From positions 320,501 to 384,500 of the forward strand of contig NZ_JALIDZ010000003.1 in assembly GCF_025397915.1 (NCBI RefSeq): 64,000 bases of DNA, in the 5' to 3' direction. A model generated the notes under the pieces. The model ran no database searches and was not told the origin of the DNA. It saw only the letters and a program-made list of their open reading frames with translations. Below, piece by piece: positions 1 to 8,651 of this stretch; the stretch's first letter is position 1, and each line of letters opens with the position of its first letter. The stretch comes from Microbaculum marinisediminis. GTDB taxonomy: Bacteria; Pseudomonadota; Alphaproteobacteria; Rhizobiales; Tepidamorphaceae. A program made the translations under genes and the position numbers.

Positions 1-30
1 GGCCCAGGGCTGGACCCAACCGGGGGCAAA

Positions 31-53
31 GCGGATCGGGGTCGCCGATCCGC
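31..53 (-). terminator. hairpin downstream of trcR-like gene, probable terminator
   Basis: A perfect 9-bp inverted repeat (31-39 with 45-53) around a 5-nt loop lies just past the stop codon of the minus-strand regulator. Only a short TTT run follows on the minus strand, so intrinsic termination would be weak. Confidence 0.45.
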
Positions 54-58
54 GCCGT

Positions 59-757
59 TCAGTCCTCGGACGGCGTTTCCTCGCCCTTCATCGCACGCAG
101 CTTGGCGAACACCGCATCGGCGTCGAGCTCGTCGCTCTCCTCGGCTTCCGCGGTGCCTTCGGCGTCCTCGCCGAAGCCCACGCTCTCCTCCGGGCTGAGC
201 AGGCGCAGACCCTCGGCCTCCTCCGGCGGACGGTACTTGGCCGCGGACTGGACCTCCATGTCGAGGTCGATCTGGGAGCACAGGCCGAGCGTCACCGGGT
301 CCATCGGCTGCAGGTTCGCCGCGTTCCAGTGGGTGCGTTCGCGGATCGAGTTGATCGTCGCCTTGGTGGTGCCGACGAGGCGCATGATCGCCGCGTCCTT
401 GAGCTCGGGGTGGTTGCGCACCAGCCACAGGATCGCGTTCGGACGGTCCTGGCGCCGCGACACCGGGGTGTAGCGCGGGCCCTTGCGCTTCTTGGTGACC
501 GGGATCCGCACCTTGGGCTCGGCGAGCCTGAGCTTGGCCGAGGTATCCTTCTGGCAGCGATCGATCTCCTCGCGGGTCAGCTGACCGGTCAGGACCGGGT
601 CGACGCCCTTAATCCCTTGCGCGGCCTCGCCGTCGGCGATGGCGTTCACCTCAAGCTCGTGCAGACCGCAGAATTCGGCGATCTGACGGAAAGAGAGCGA
701 GGTGTTGTCGACCAGCCAGATGGCGGTCGCCTTGGGCATCAAAAGTGTATTTGACAT
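59..757 (-). CDS. trcR: DUF1013 / TrcR-type cell cycle transcriptional regulator
   Basis: This 232-residue protein opens with MSNTLLMPKATAIWLVDNT, the characteristic start of the alphaproteobacterial DUF1013 family, whose members are named TrcR and linked to cell-cycle transcription. Two helix-turn-helix-like stretches are visible: residues about 14-45 (LSFRQIAEFCGLHELEV) and about 115-140 (AIMRLVGTTKATINSIRERT). The C-terminal 50 residues are acidic and probably disordered. The start at 757 is supported by a GGGAGA ribosome site 6 nt upstream. The gene is monocistronic, followed by a hairpin at 31-53. The family call is firm; the regulatory targets cannot be read from this window. Confidence 0.88.
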   Translation of the reverse strand: MSNTLLMPKATAIWLVDNTSLSFRQIAEFCGLHELEVNAIADGEAAQGIKGVDPVLTGQLTREEIDRCQKDTSAKLRLAEPKVRIPVTKKRKGPRYTPVSRRQDRPNAILWLVRNHPELKDAAIMRLVGTTKATINSIRERTHWNAANLQPMDPVTLGLCSQIDLDMEVQSAAKYRPPEEAEGLRLLSPEESVGFGEDAEGTAEAEESDELDADAVFAKLRAMKGEETPSED

Positions 758-860
758 AAGCTTCTCCCTTGCGCGCCACCGCCTCCGGCGGGGCGCCCCG
801 GTCGAATTCGAAGTGTCACGGGGATGACGTTATATAGGCGCGTTCGCGTTTCGACGCAAA

Positions 861-898
861 CGGTGAAAGCAGGGGCAGGCGGTGAAAGCAGGGGTGGG
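861..898. repeat. two tandem copies of a 19-bp unit
   Basis: Units 861-879 and 880-898 both read CGGTGAAAGCAGGGG followed by four variable bases. They lie between the divergent upstream side of trcR and the 3' end of the quinone oxidoreductase gene. No function is evident. Confidence 0.6.
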
Positions 899-943
899 GT
901 GCCGGACTCTCGTGGCCGGGATCTCTTGGCCGGCATCGCCGAC

Positions 944-1003
944 CGCCTCTCCCCGGCGGGGAGAGGCGAATTGATACGGATCGGCCGCCTTTCGGCGATC
1001 CGT
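944..1003. repeat. two adjacent hairpins: palindrome 944-968 and stem-loop 976-1003
   Basis: A perfect 11-bp inverted repeat (944-954 with 958-968, 3-nt centre) resembles the CGCCTCTCCCC-type palindromes common in intergenic DNA of high-GC proteobacteria. Next to it, 976-1003 forms a second stem (ACGGATCG with CGATCCGT, one bulged base). Both follow the stop of the minus-strand oxidoreductase gene at 1009 and may end its transcript, although no long T run follows. Confidence 0.5.
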
Positions 1004-1008
1004 AAGTC

Positions 1009-2022
1009 CTAAAGCCCGGTTTCCAGCACGATCTTGCCGGTATGGTCGGCGTCGATGCGGGCGTGGGCTTCGCCGGCCTGGGTCAGCGGGAAGCGGGAAT
1101 CCATCACTGGTTTCACCTTGCCGGCGGCGATCAGCGGCCAGACCTTCTCTTCGAGCGCGCGGGCGATCTGCGCCTTGAAGGCGACCGGGCGCGGGCGCAG
1201 GGTCGAGCCGGTATGGGTCAGCCGCTTGCGCATCAGCGGGTTGAGGTCGATCTCGGCCTTGTAGCCGTGCAGGAAAGCGATCTGGACGATGCGGCCTTCC
1301 TCGGCGGCGGCGCGGTAGTTGCGCGGCACGTAGTCGCCGCCGACCATGTCGAGGATCACGTCGACGCCGCGCTTGTCGGTGGCATCCTTCACCACCTCGA
1401 CGAAATCGGCGGTCTTGTAGTCGATGGCGAGATCGGCGCCGAGTTCCTCGCAGGCCCGGCATTTCTCCGGCGTGCCCGCCGTCACGAACACGGTCGCGCC
1501 GAAGGCCTTGGCGAGCTGGATCGCGGTCGTGCCGATGCCGCTGGCGCCGCCGTGGATGAGCAGCGTCTCGCCGGGCTGCAGGGCGCCGCGATCGAAGACG
1601 TTTGACCACACGGTGAAGAAGGTCTCGGGAACCGCGGCCGCCTCGCTGACCGGCAGGCCGGCGGGCAGGGGCAGGGCGTTGGTCTCGTGCACCGTGCAGT
1701 ACTCGGCGTAGCCGCCACCGGGGACGAGGGCGCAGACGGTATCGCCGGGCTGGAAGCGGCTGGTGCTGGTGCCGGCCGCGACGACGGTGCCGGCGATCTC
1801 CAGGCCGGGAATGTCGGAGGCGCCCGCCGGCGGCGCATAGCCGCCGAGCCGCTGCAATACGTCGGGCCGGTTCACGCCGGCCGCCGAAACCCGAATCAGG
1901 ACCTCGCCTTCCCCGGGGACCGGCACCGGCCTTTCGGCGGGGACCAGCACCTCCGGTCCGCCCGGCTGGGTGATCTCGATGGCCGTCATCGTGGTGGGCA
2001 AAGTTGTGGGTAACTCGGTCAT
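1009..2022 (-). CDS. NAD(P)H-quinone oxidoreductase, zinc-free MDR superfamily (PIG3-like)
   Basis: This 337-residue medium-chain dehydrogenase/reductase is predicted to transfer electrons from NADPH to quinones in the cytoplasm. The N-terminal GroES-like domain carries GVNRPDVLQRLGGY (residues about 49-62). The Rossmann domain has HGGASGIGTTAIQLA (about 156-170), typical of the PIG3/QOR branch. The cysteine and histidine ligands of zinc alcohol dehydrogenases are absent. The start at 2022 has AAAGG 8 nt upstream; the internal ATG at 1989 has no ribosome site. The gene stands alone on the minus strand, divergent from the DUF1192 gene. Substrate is unknown. Confidence 0.87.
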   Translation of the reverse strand: MTELPTTLPTTMTAIEITQPGGPEVLVPAERPVPVPGEGEVLIRVSAAGVNRPDVLQRLGGYAPPAGASDIPGLEIAGTVVAAGTSTSRFQPGDTVCALVPGGGYAEYCTVHETNALPLPAGLPVSEAAAVPETFFTVWSNVFDRGALQPGETLLIHGGASGIGTTAIQLAKAFGATVFVTAGTPEKCRACEELGADLAIDYKTADFVEVVKDATDKRGVDVILDMVGGDYVPRNYRAAAEEGRIVQIAFLHGYKAEIDLNPLMRKRLTHTGSTLRPRPVAFKAQIARALEEKVWPLIAAGKVKPVMDSRFPLTQAGEAHARIDADHTGKIVLETGL

Positions 2023-2134
2023 CTGCGGGGCCTTTCGTTAACGTCGTTTCTCGAATACCGGGGCGGGCCTTCCGTGACAATGGCGGGCTCCGTAGAGTTA
2101 AAGGCCGGATAGCGATTGCAAGGAAGGGCGCACC

Positions 2135-2326
2135 ATGTTCGCGGACGATGACCGGCCGAAAAAGATCGCGGCGCACGAGATCGGCATGGACCTTTCGGCG
2201 CTTTCCGTCGCGGAGCTCGAGGAGAGGATCGCCTTGCTGAAGCAGGAGATCACGCGGCTGGAAGCCGATATCAAGAAAAAGGGGTCGACGCGCGATGCGG
2301 CCGAGAGCTTTTTCTCTAAATCTTGA
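2135..2326 (+). CDS. DUF1192 family small protein
   Basis: This 63-residue protein matches the DUF1192 family of alphaproteobacteria: MDLSALSVAELEERIALLKQ lies at residues about 20-39, followed by a short heptad-like helix that could form a coiled coil. An AAGGAAGGG ribosome site sits at good distance before the ATG. The family has no assigned biochemical role. It stands upstream of the candidate sRNA and rcdA. Its small size is normal for the family. Confidence 0.85.
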   Translation: MFADDDRPKKIAAHEIGMDLSALSVAELEERIALLKQEITRLEADIKKKGSTRDAAESFFSKS

Positions 2327-2341
2327 AGAAAAATATACCGG

Positions 2342-2371
2342 TTAACCATTCGTTAGGCCTTACGGGTTAAC
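2342..2371 (+). promoter_or_regulatory. CtrA-like box and TTAA half-site before the candidate sRNA
   Basis: TTAACCATTCGTTAG (2342-2356) matches the CtrA pattern TTAA-N7-TTAA at seven of eight conserved bases. A further GTTAAC lies at 2366-2371, near the -10 position of a transcript starting around 2379. This is inferred from the motif only. Confidence 0.4.
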
Positions 2372-2378
2372 TATGAGG

Positions 2379-2475
2379 CATCCAGTCTTCTGGATCTCGA
2401 GTGGCTCCTGTCCACTCTGTTTGACGCCTCCCTGTTAACCAACTGAGCCGCTTTCCCAGCGGCTCTTTTCTTTTG
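2379..2475 (+). ncRNA. candidate trans-acting small RNA with anti-Shine-Dalgarno loop
   Basis: The gap between the DUF1192 gene and rcdA (2327-2668) holds three consecutive hairpins with no reading frame. They are a perfect 6-bp stem with a TCTT loop (2380-2395), a 6-bp stem GAGTGG/CCACTC with loop CTCCTGT (2399-2417), and an 8-bp stem followed by TTTTCTTTT (2445-2474), a good intrinsic terminator. The CTCCT loop and the single-stranded CCTCCC (2427-2432) are complementary to ribosome binding sites. This layout is known from alphaproteobacterial sRNAs with CU-rich anti-SD loops. The remaining 190 bp up to rcdA show no clear element. Expression is inferred; an attenuated rcdA leader is the alternative. 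Confidence 0.5.
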
Positions 2476-2668
2476 TCCGTTGCACCGCCGCCCGGCAATC
2501 GCGATGATCGCGGTGACTCGGGGACACAGTGCGACGCCGTCTCACATCGGCCAACTGGCATTGAAGATGCAATTTTGACCGTATGGGCGGCCGGATCGTG
2601 TCGTTTCGACACAAATTTGTGTCGAATTGCGCGCGTGACCGGTCAAAACGAGACGACAGGGACAGGTT

Positions 2669-3217
2669 ATGAGAAACGACAAGACAGACGTGCGCGAAGC
2701 GTCGAACCCTAGGCTCGATCCGGTCAATTTCGCCGAGCGGATGGCGGGCTCCGGCAATTTCATGACGCTGTTCCGCGAGGGCATGGCGCTGCTCGAGGAA
2801 ACCGCCGACTATCTCGACGGTCCCGGCCGCACGGAATCGCGCACGCTGAGCCGCCTGGGCGGGCTCGCCTACGCCACGGAAAGCATGAAGCTGACCACCC
2901 GGCTGATGCAGATGGCCTCGTGGCTGCTTCTCCAGCGCGCCGTCAACGAGGGCGAGATGTCGGACAAGCAGGCGTCGGAGGAGAAGAGCAAGGTTCGCCT
3001 CGAGCACCCGGAAGACCGCGAGCGCTCGGCCGGATTCGACGAGTTGCCGGACGGCCTGCAGGATCTGATCGCGCGAAGCCTGCGGTTGCAGGCGCGCGTG
3101 CGTCATCTCGACCGGCAGCTCCGCGGCCAGTTGCGCGCCGACGATGCGCGCGCGGCAAACCCGGTGTTTTCGCAGCTCGATCGCGTCCGCTCGGCGTTCG
3201 GCGGGAGCGAGGGCTGA
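2669..3217 (+). CDS. rcdA: RcdA-like regulator of CtrA degradation (DUF1465)
   Basis: This 182-residue protein belongs to the DUF1465/RcdA family. In Caulobacter, RcdA is an adaptor that helps deliver CtrA and other substrates to the ClpXP protease at the cell pole. Recognisable segments are FAERMAGSGNFMTLFREGMA (residues about 25-44), the helical YATESMKLTTRLMQMASWLL (about 71-90) and a C-terminal helix with LRLQARVRHLDRQLRG. The three-helix-bundle core seems complete; the tail is polar. The gene follows the candidate sRNA and ends at a bidirectional terminator. CtrA, its expected client, is encoded 55 kb away in the same window. Confidence 0.88.
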   Translation: MRNDKTDVREASNPRLDPVNFAERMAGSGNFMTLFREGMALLEETADYLDGPGRTESRTLSRLGGLAYATESMKLTTRLMQMASWLLLQRAVNEGEMSDKQASEEKSKVRLEHPEDRERSAGFDELPDGLQDLIARSLRLQARVRHLDRQLRGQLRADDARAANPVFSQLDRVRSAFGGSEG

Positions 3218-3235
3218 GACAGACGTCTGCCGAAA

Positions 3236-3270
3236 CAAAAAGCCCCCGGCCAAGGCCGGGGGCTTTTTTT
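3236..3270. terminator. bidirectional intrinsic terminator between rcdA and rpmE
   Basis: A perfect 11-bp stem (3241-3251 with 3254-3264) is flanked by an A run on the left and seven T on the right. It can therefore stop transcripts from both convergent genes, rcdA on the plus strand and rpmE on the minus strand. Confidence 0.9.
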
Positions 3271-3288
3271 ATTCGGAACCGAAGCGCC

Positions 3289-3507
3289 TCAGATGAAGCC
3301 TTCGAACTTCTTCTTGAAGCGGGAGACGCGGCCGCCGCGGTCGAGCAGATGCTGGCTGCCGCCGGTCCAGGCCGGGTGCGTGTTGACGTCGATGTCGAGA
3401 TTGATGACCGCGCCTTCCTCGCCATAGGTCGAGCGGGTCTCGTACTCGGTGCCGTCGGTCATCACCACCTTGACGGTGTGATAATCGGGATGGATGTCTT
3501 TCTTCAT
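3289..3507 (-). CDS. rpmE: 50S ribosomal protein L31
   Basis: The 72-residue product starts [20 protein letters not shown] and contains [17 protein letters not shown] and RVSRFKKKF, all hallmarks of bacterial L31. There are no cysteines, so this is the zinc-independent form of L31. The reading frame is open far upstream, but the family start at 3507 gives the normal length. It is convergent with rcdA and divergent from the ABC exporter gene. Confidence 0.95.
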   Translation of the reverse strand: MKKDIHPDYHTVKVVMTDGTEYETRSTYGEEGAVINLDIDVNTHPAWTGGSQHLLDRGGRVSRFKKKFEGFI

Positions 3508-3791
3508 GGCTTTCAAACCTTCTTGCCGGCGCCGATCAAAACGCCGCATCGCATGCGCGGATGTAAAGAGAATTCGGCGCTGGCTATAGCGCGGATGGGC
3601 CTGCGAGGCAAGCGGGCGGGGCGGGATGTCCCGGCGGGCCGTGTGTCGTCGTCGCGGTTCGGCCCCACCGTCGGGCGAGACGGGCGTGGAATCCGGCGGG
3701 CCGAGCGTCCGCGACATCAGAGCGGGTTGCCCGGGGAGGCCCGTCTGGGGCATTTTCCGCTCTCGATGTGATCTAAGCAGGACAGGACGAC

Positions 3792-5663
3792 ATGGCCCGC
3801 AGGAAGGCGCCGAACGAGGCCGGGGCGGAAACCGCGCAGCCGGTGGATGGATCGGCGAACGGCCGGCGCCCGCGACAGAAGCTCGGCCCGCTCAGGATGC
3901 TGGCGCCCTATGTGGCGCGCTACCGGGTCCATGTCGTGCTGGCGCTGATCGCGCTGGTCACCGCCGCCGGCGCCACACTGGCCGTACCGCAGGCGGTGCG
4001 GCGGATGATCGATTTCGGGTTCGATTCCGAGAACACGGCGCTGGTGAACCAGTATTTCGGCATGCTGATCATCGTGGTGCTGGTGCTCGCCGCCGCCAGC
4101 GCCTCGCGCTACTACCTGGTCACCTGGCTGGGCGAAAGGATCGTCGCCGATGTGCGCGCCGACGTGTTCCGGCGGGTGATCGGGCTGTCGGCCGATTTCT
4201 TCGACACCGCCCAGTCGGGCGAGGTCGTCTCGCGGCTGACCGCCGATACCACCCAGATCAAGGCCGCCGTGGGGGCGAGCGCCTCGATCGCGCTCAGAAA
4301 CCTCGTCCTCGGCATCGGCGCGGCGACGCTGATGGTCGTCACCAGCCCGCGCCTGTCGATGATGGTGCTGATCGTGATCCCGGTGATCGTGCTGCCGCTC
4401 GTCGGCTTCGGCCGCGCGGTGCGCAAGCGCCAGCGCGACGCGCAGGACACGCTGGCCGACGCGACCGCCTTCGCCTCGGAGAATATCGGCGCGGTGCGTA
4501 CCCTGCAGGCCTTCACCAACGAGGAGCTGGCCGACGCCCGCTTCCGCGCCGCCGTCGAGGAATCCTTCGACGCCGCCCGCGGCACCACCAAGATGCGGGC
4601 GACGCTGACCTTCGTCGCACTCTTCCTGGTCTTCGCCAGCGTCGTCGCCGTGCTCTGGTACGGCGCGCACGACGTGCTGGCGGGGCGCATGACGCCGGGC
4701 ACGCTCGGTCAGTTCGTGCTCTACGCGGTGTTCGCCGCCGGCGCGCTCGGCGAGCTCAGCCAGGTGTGGGGCGAGGTGCAGGCGGCCGCCGGCGCGGCCG
4801 AGCGGCTCGCCGACCTGAGGGACCGGGAGCCGTCCGTGCGCGCGCCGGAGGCCCCGGAAGCCCTGCCCGAGCCGCCGCGCGGCGAGGTCGCCTTCGCGCA
4901 CGTCTCCTTCGCCTACCCGACCCGTGGCGACGATCGGGCGCTGCACGACGTCAGCTTCTCCGTGGCGCCGGGCGAGACGGTGGCCATCGTCGGTCCGTCG
5001 GGCGCGGGCAAGAGCACCCTGTTCCACCTGCTGCTGCGCCACTACGACCCGACGGACGGCACCATCCGCGTCGACGGCGTGGCGATCGACCGGGCCGATC
5101 CGCGCGCGGTGCGCCGGCGCATCGCCGTTGTGCCGCAGGACACGGTGATCTTCGCCGGCACCGTCGCCGACAACATCGCCTACGGCCGGCCCGGCGCCAG
5201 CGACGACGAGATCCGCGCCGCCGCCGTCGCCGCCCATGTGGAGGAATTCGTCACCGCCATGCCGGAGGGCTACCGCACCATGGTCGGCGAGCGCGGCGTG
5301 ACCCTGTCGGGCGGGCAGCGCCAGCGCATCGCGATCGCCCGGGCGATCCTGCGCGACGCGCCGATCCTGCTGCTCGACGAGGCGACCTCGGCGCTCGACG
5401 CGGAGAGCGAGACGGTGGTGCAGATGGCGCTGGACGACCTGATGCAGGAGCGCACGACGCTGGTCATCGCACACCGGCTGGCGACCGTGCTCAATGCCGA
5501 TCGCATCCTCGTCATGGAGGAGGGGCGGATCGTCGAGGAGGGCACGCATCACAGCCTGATCGAGACCGGCGGCCTCTACGCCCGGCTCGCCCGGCTGCAG
5601 TTCGATACCGACGAGGGGACGCTCGCCGAACGGCGCGCGGCGCGCGAGGTCAGCGCTCGGTGA
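3792..5663 (+). CDS. MsbA-type ABC exporter (fused permease and ATPase)
   Basis: This 623-residue half-transporter has an N-terminal six-helix ABC membrane domain (about residues 40-320) and a C-terminal nucleotide-binding domain. The ATPase shows Walker [10 protein letters not shown] (about 402-410), signature LSGGQRQR (about 506-513), Walker [13 protein letters not shown] and the H-loop IAHRL. It should act as a homodimer at the inner membrane. The family exports lipids, lipid A precursors or drugs; the substrate cannot be told here. The first 35 residues are charged and cytoplasmic. Its 3' end overlaps the convergent OmpA-like gene by 14 bp. Confidence 0.9.
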   Translation: MARRKAPNEAGAETAQPVDGSANGRRPRQKLGPLRMLAPYVARYRVHVVLALIALVTAAGATLAVPQAVRRMIDFGFDSENTALVNQYFGMLIIVVLVLAAASASRYYLVTWLGERIVADVRADVFRRVIGLSADFFDTAQSGEVVSRLTADTTQIKAAVGASASIALRNLVLGIGAATLMVVTSPRLSMMVLIVIPVIVLPLVGFGRAVRKRQRDAQDTLADATAFASENIGAVRTLQAFTNEELADARFRAAVEESFDAARGTTKMRATLTFVALFLVFASVVAVLWYGAHDVLAGRMTPGTLGQFVLYAVFAAGALGELSQVWGEVQAAAGAAERLADLRDREPSVRAPEAPEALPEPPRGEVAFAHVSFAYPTRGDDRALHDVSFSVAPGETVAIVGPSGAGKSTLFHLLLRHYDPTDGTIRVDGVAIDRADPRAVRRRIAVVPQDTVIFAGTVADNIAYGRPGASDDEIRAAAVAAHVEEFVTAMPEGYRTMVGERGVTLSGGQRQRIAIARAILRDAPILLLDEATSALDAESETVVQMALDDLMQERTTLVIAHRLATVLNADRILVMEEGRIVEEGTHHSLIETGGLYARLARLQFDTDEGTLAERRAAREVSAR

Positions 5664-6678
5664 GCTTGAGTTCGATGCGGCGGTTGGCGGCGTAGGCGTC
5701 CTCGGTATTACCCTCGACGAGCGGATAGTTGTCGGCGAAGCCGGCGGCGACGAGGTGCTGGGGATCGACGCCCTTGTCGATCAGGTAGCGCACCACCGCG
5801 ATGGCGCGGGCCGAGGCGAGCTCCCAGTTGGACTGGAAGCGCGGCGAGTTGATCGGCCGCGCGTCGGTGTGGCCGTCGACGCGCAGCACCCAGGCGATCT
5901 CGGCGGGAATCTCCCCCTCGAGCTCGAGGATCGCGGCGGCGAGCTTGTCGAGCTCCTGCTGGCCGGCGGCGTTGATCTGGTCGGAGCCGGTCGGGAACAG
6001 GACCTCCGACTGGAAGACGAAGCGGTCGCCGACGACGCGGATGTCGGAGCGCTGTGACAGGATCTCGCGCAGACGGCCGAAGAAGTCGGAGCGGTAGCGC
6101 GACAGCTCCTGCACCTTCTGGGCCAGCGCCACGTTCAGGCGGCGGCCGAGATCGGCGATCTTGGTCTGGCTCTCCCGGTCACGGTTCTCGGAGGCTTCCA
6201 GCGCATCCTCGAGCGCGGCGATCTGGCGGCGCAGGGCGGAGATCTGCTGGTTCAGCAGCTCGACCTGGGCCAGGGCACGCTGGCTGAGCCGCTTTTCCTC
6301 GTCGAGCTCGATGGTCAGCTCCGAAACGCGCCCGCCCGCGGCCTCGGCATCGCCGGCGCGGGCATCGAGGATGCCCTGGAGCCGGGCCTGTTCCGCCTCG
6401 GCGCTCGTCAGCGAGGACTGCAGCAGGGAGAGCTGGTCCTCCAGCGAGCGCTTGCCGGCCCGCTCCAGCGCCAGGAGCTCGGTCAGCTCGGCGATCTGCG
6501 AGTTCAGCCGGTTGAGCACGGTGTCGCGGCCGGAAATCTCCTGGCTCAGGAAGAACTGGGTCAGGGCGAAGACCGACAGCAGGAAGATGAAGACGAGCAG
6601 GACGTTGGTGAGAACGTCGACGAAACTCGGCCAGTAGTCGATCTGGCTGCGCCGGCGCCGGCCGTGGACCAGGGCCAT
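5650..6678 (-). CDS. inner-membrane protein with OmpA/MotB-like peptidoglycan-binding domain
   Basis: This 342-residue protein has a short basic N-terminus, one membrane helix (about residues 14-40) including the conserved DYWPSFVDVLTNVLLVFIFL segment, a long periplasmic coiled coil (about 45-190) and a C-terminal OmpA-like domain (about 210-340) with DGHTDARPI and FADNYPLVEGNTEDAYAANR. An acidic residue in the membrane helix, as in MotB, suggests an ion-driven stator subunit. The start at 6678 was chosen because it opens directly on the membrane segment. It lies 11 bp after the TolQ/MotA-like gene and surely works with it. This is not flagellar motB: no flagellar genes adjoin. Confidence 0.85.
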   Translation of the reverse strand: MALVHGRRRRSQIDYWPSFVDVLTNVLLVFIFLLSVFALTQFFLSQEISGRDTVLNRLNSQIAELTELLALERAGKRSLEDQLSLLQSSLTSAEAEQARLQGILDARAGDAEAAGGRVSELTIELDEEKRLSQRALAQVELLNQQISALRRQIAALEDALEASENRDRESQTKIADLGRRLNVALAQKVQELSRYRSDFFGRLREILSQRSDIRVVGDRFVFQSEVLFPTGSDQINAAGQQELDKLAAAILELEGEIPAEIAWVLRVDGHTDARPINSPRFQSNWELASARAIAVVRYLIDKGVDPQHLVAAGFADNYPLVEGNTEDAYAANRRIELKLTER

Positions 6679-6689
6679 GGCTTGGACTC

Positions 6690-7727
6690 CTACACTCTCT
6701 CGCGGTCGGCGAGGCGGGCGAGAAGGTCGCGGATCTCGCTCTGGCGGTCGGCCTGCGCCTCGACCCACTCGCGGATCATCTTCTGCTCGGAGCGCATGTG
6801 CTGCACGAGCCCCTGGATGCCTTCGGCGAGATCGGCCATGGCGGCGGTCGCCGCGCGGTTCGGGCCGCCCTCGCTCATCACCTGGGTGAGCCTGTCGATG
6901 GACTTCTGGATGTCATCGGTCTTCAACGCCGGCGCGGGGGCCGGGGCCGGTGCGGGAGCGACGACCGCCGGTGCGACCGGGGCCGCCTCGGCCGGCCGCT
7001 CCTCGGTCGCAGCGATCTCGGTGACCGAGGACAGCCAGTCCTCCAGGTCGTTGTAGAAGCGGTTCTGGGCCTGGCCCGCCTGCAGGTCGAGAAAGCCGAG
7101 GATCAGCGAGCCGGCGAGGCCGAACAGCGAGGACGAAAAGGCCGTACCCATGCCGGACAGGGGCGCCTGCAGGCCGGATTTCAGATCCTCGAAGATGACG
7201 CCGGTATCGCCGGAGCCGATGTTCAGCGACTGGATGGTGCCGGCGACCGAGCTGACCGTCTGCAGCAGGCCCCAGAAGGTGCCGAGCAGGCCGAGAAAGA
7301 CCAGCAGGCCGGTCATGTAGCGGGCCATCTCGCGGGATTCGTCGAGACGCATGGCGATCGAATCGAGGATCGAGCGCATGGTCGGCGCCGAAATCGCCAT
7401 GCGGCCGACCCGGTCGCGCAGCAGGGCGGCCATCGGCGCCAGCAGCACCGGCGGCTTGGAAACCTCAAGGCCCGGATCGGCGAGACGGAAGTCGTTGACC
7501 CAGGTGACTTCCCGGAAAAGCCGGAAGACCTGGCGGATCGCCATCAAGATGCCGATGGCCAGAACGCCGAGGATCAGGCCGTTCAGGCCCGGATTCGACA
7601 TGAAGGCGGTGTAGACCTGCGGAAACAGGATCGCGCCGATGAAACCGGCGATGATCAGAAACACCAGCATCCGCAAAAGGTAGACCTGCGGACTTGCCAA
7701 TTTCTGCGGATCTGTGCTGCGGGCCAT
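6690..7727 (-). CDS. MotA/TolQ/ExbB-like proton channel family protein
   Basis: The 345-residue protein has two membrane helices near the N-terminus (about residues 15-70) and two more after residue 130 in MTGLLVFLGLLGTFWGLLQT and the FSSSLFGLAGSLILGFLDL stretch, the core of the MotA/TolQ/ExbB fold. A proline-alanine linker (about 255-275) leads to a C-terminal helical tail. The start at 7727 has GGGAG closely upstream; an earlier in-frame ATG at 7763 lacks one. It forms a two-gene operon with the OmpA-like gene, probably a stator complex that uses the proton-motive force to act on the cell wall. Its job is unassigned. Confidence 0.83.
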   Translation of the reverse strand: MARSTDPQKLASPQVYLLRMLVFLIIAGFIGAILFPQVYTAFMSNPGLNGLILGVLAIGILMAIRQVFRLFREVTWVNDFRLADPGLEVSKPPVLLAPMAALLRDRVGRMAISAPTMRSILDSIAMRLDESREMARYMTGLLVFLGLLGTFWGLLQTVSSVAGTIQSLNIGSGDTGVIFEDLKSGLQAPLSGMGTAFSSSLFGLAGSLILGFLDLQAGQAQNRFYNDLEDWLSSVTEIAATEERPAEAAPVAPAVVAPAPAPAPAPALKTDDIQKSIDRLTQVMSEGGPNRAATAAMADLAEGIQGLVQHMRSEQKMIREWVEAQADRQSEIRDLLARLADRERV

Positions 7728-7855
7728 CGGCTCCCGGATCTCTGATGCGCGCAGGCGAATCAATCACGCGCGAATCTTCCTGCTCCCCCGAGGCAAAGTT
7801 ACCGCCGAGTTCGCGACATGTCCAAGGCGGAAGCGCACTTTCGGCGGCGAAGATG

Positions 7856-8644
7856 TCAGGACTTGGACAGGGAATCGACCAGAGCGCGATGAATATCGAC
7901 GTTGCCGGCGACCAGGCTGTTGGAGTCGAGCGGCGATTTGCGGCCGGTATAGTCGGTCGCGAAGCCTCCGGCTTCGCTGACGAGCAGTACGCCGGCGGCG
8001 ATGTCCCAGCGGCTCAGGCCGCGCTCGAAAAAGCCGTCGAAGCGGCCGGCGGCGAGCCAGGCCAGATCGAGGGCCGCCGAGCCGGTGCGGCGGATGCCGG
8101 CGGACTTCGCCATGATCGGGGCGAGTTCGCGCAGATAGGTGGGGTGATTGCCGCGGCCCTGGTGGGGGATGCCGGTGGTGATCACCGACTGCGACAGGTC
8201 GCGGCGCTGGGCGACGCGGATGCGCCGGTCGTTCAGGAACGCGCCGGCGCCCTTCTCGGCGACGAACAGCTCGTTCATGATCGGGTTGAAGACGACGCCG
8301 GCGACGATATCGCCATCGCGCTCAAGCGCGATCGAGACGGCGAACAGCGGCAGCGCGTGTAGGAAGTTGGTGGTGCCGTCGAGCGGGTCGACGATCCAGC
8401 GATGCGCCTTGTCGGTTCCCTCGGTCTCGCCGGATTCCTCCATCAGGAACCCGTATCCCGGCCGCACCCGCGACAGTTCCTCGCGCAGGATCTTTTCGGC
8501 GCGAAGGTCGGCGGAGGAGACGAAGTCGCCCGGTCCCTTCATCGAGACCTGCAGGTTCTCCACCTCGCCGAAGTCGCGCGAGAGCGCGCGGGCGGCCTTG
8601 GTGGCCGCCTGCACCATCACGTTGAGAAGGGCTGATCTGGCCAT
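7856..8644 (-). CDS. suhB: inositol monophosphatase family protein (SuhB-like)
   Basis: This 262-residue enzyme has both family signatures: the metal site WIVDPLDGTTNFLHALP (about residues 83-99) with EESGE upstream (about 69-73), and the C-terminal WDIAAGVLLVSEAGG (about 213-227). It should hydrolyse inositol-1-phosphate or related phosphates with magnesium in the cytoplasm; SuhB also has RNA-related roles in enterobacteria. The gene starts 7 bp after the efp stop, so the two form an operon. Confidence 0.9.
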   Translation of the reverse strand: MARSALLNVMVQAATKAARALSRDFGEVENLQVSMKGPGDFVSSADLRAEKILREELSRVRPGYGFLMEESGETEGTDKAHRWIVDPLDGTTNFLHALPLFAVSIALERDGDIVAGVVFNPIMNELFVAEKGAGAFLNDRRIRVAQRRDLSQSVITTGIPHQGRGNHPTYLRELAPIMAKSAGIRRTGSAALDLAWLAAGRFDGFFERGLSRWDIAAGVLLVSEAGGFATDYTGRKSPLDSNSLVAGNVDIHRALVDSLSKS

Positions 8645-8651
8645 GGTCCGG

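Noticed and set aside
861-898. Two 19-bp direct repeats considered as a CRISPR or iteron start
   Set aside because: Only two adjoining copies with no spacers and no cas or rep gene nearby.
3626-5695. 689-codon plus-strand frame in another phase over the ABC exporter
   Set aside because: Extremely arginine-rich shadow of a well-supported ABC exporter in the same strand.
8645-8651. suhB-type leader RNA known from alphaproteobacteria
   Set aside because: Only 7 bp separate efp and suhB, leaving no room for a leader there, and no matching structure is seen before efp.
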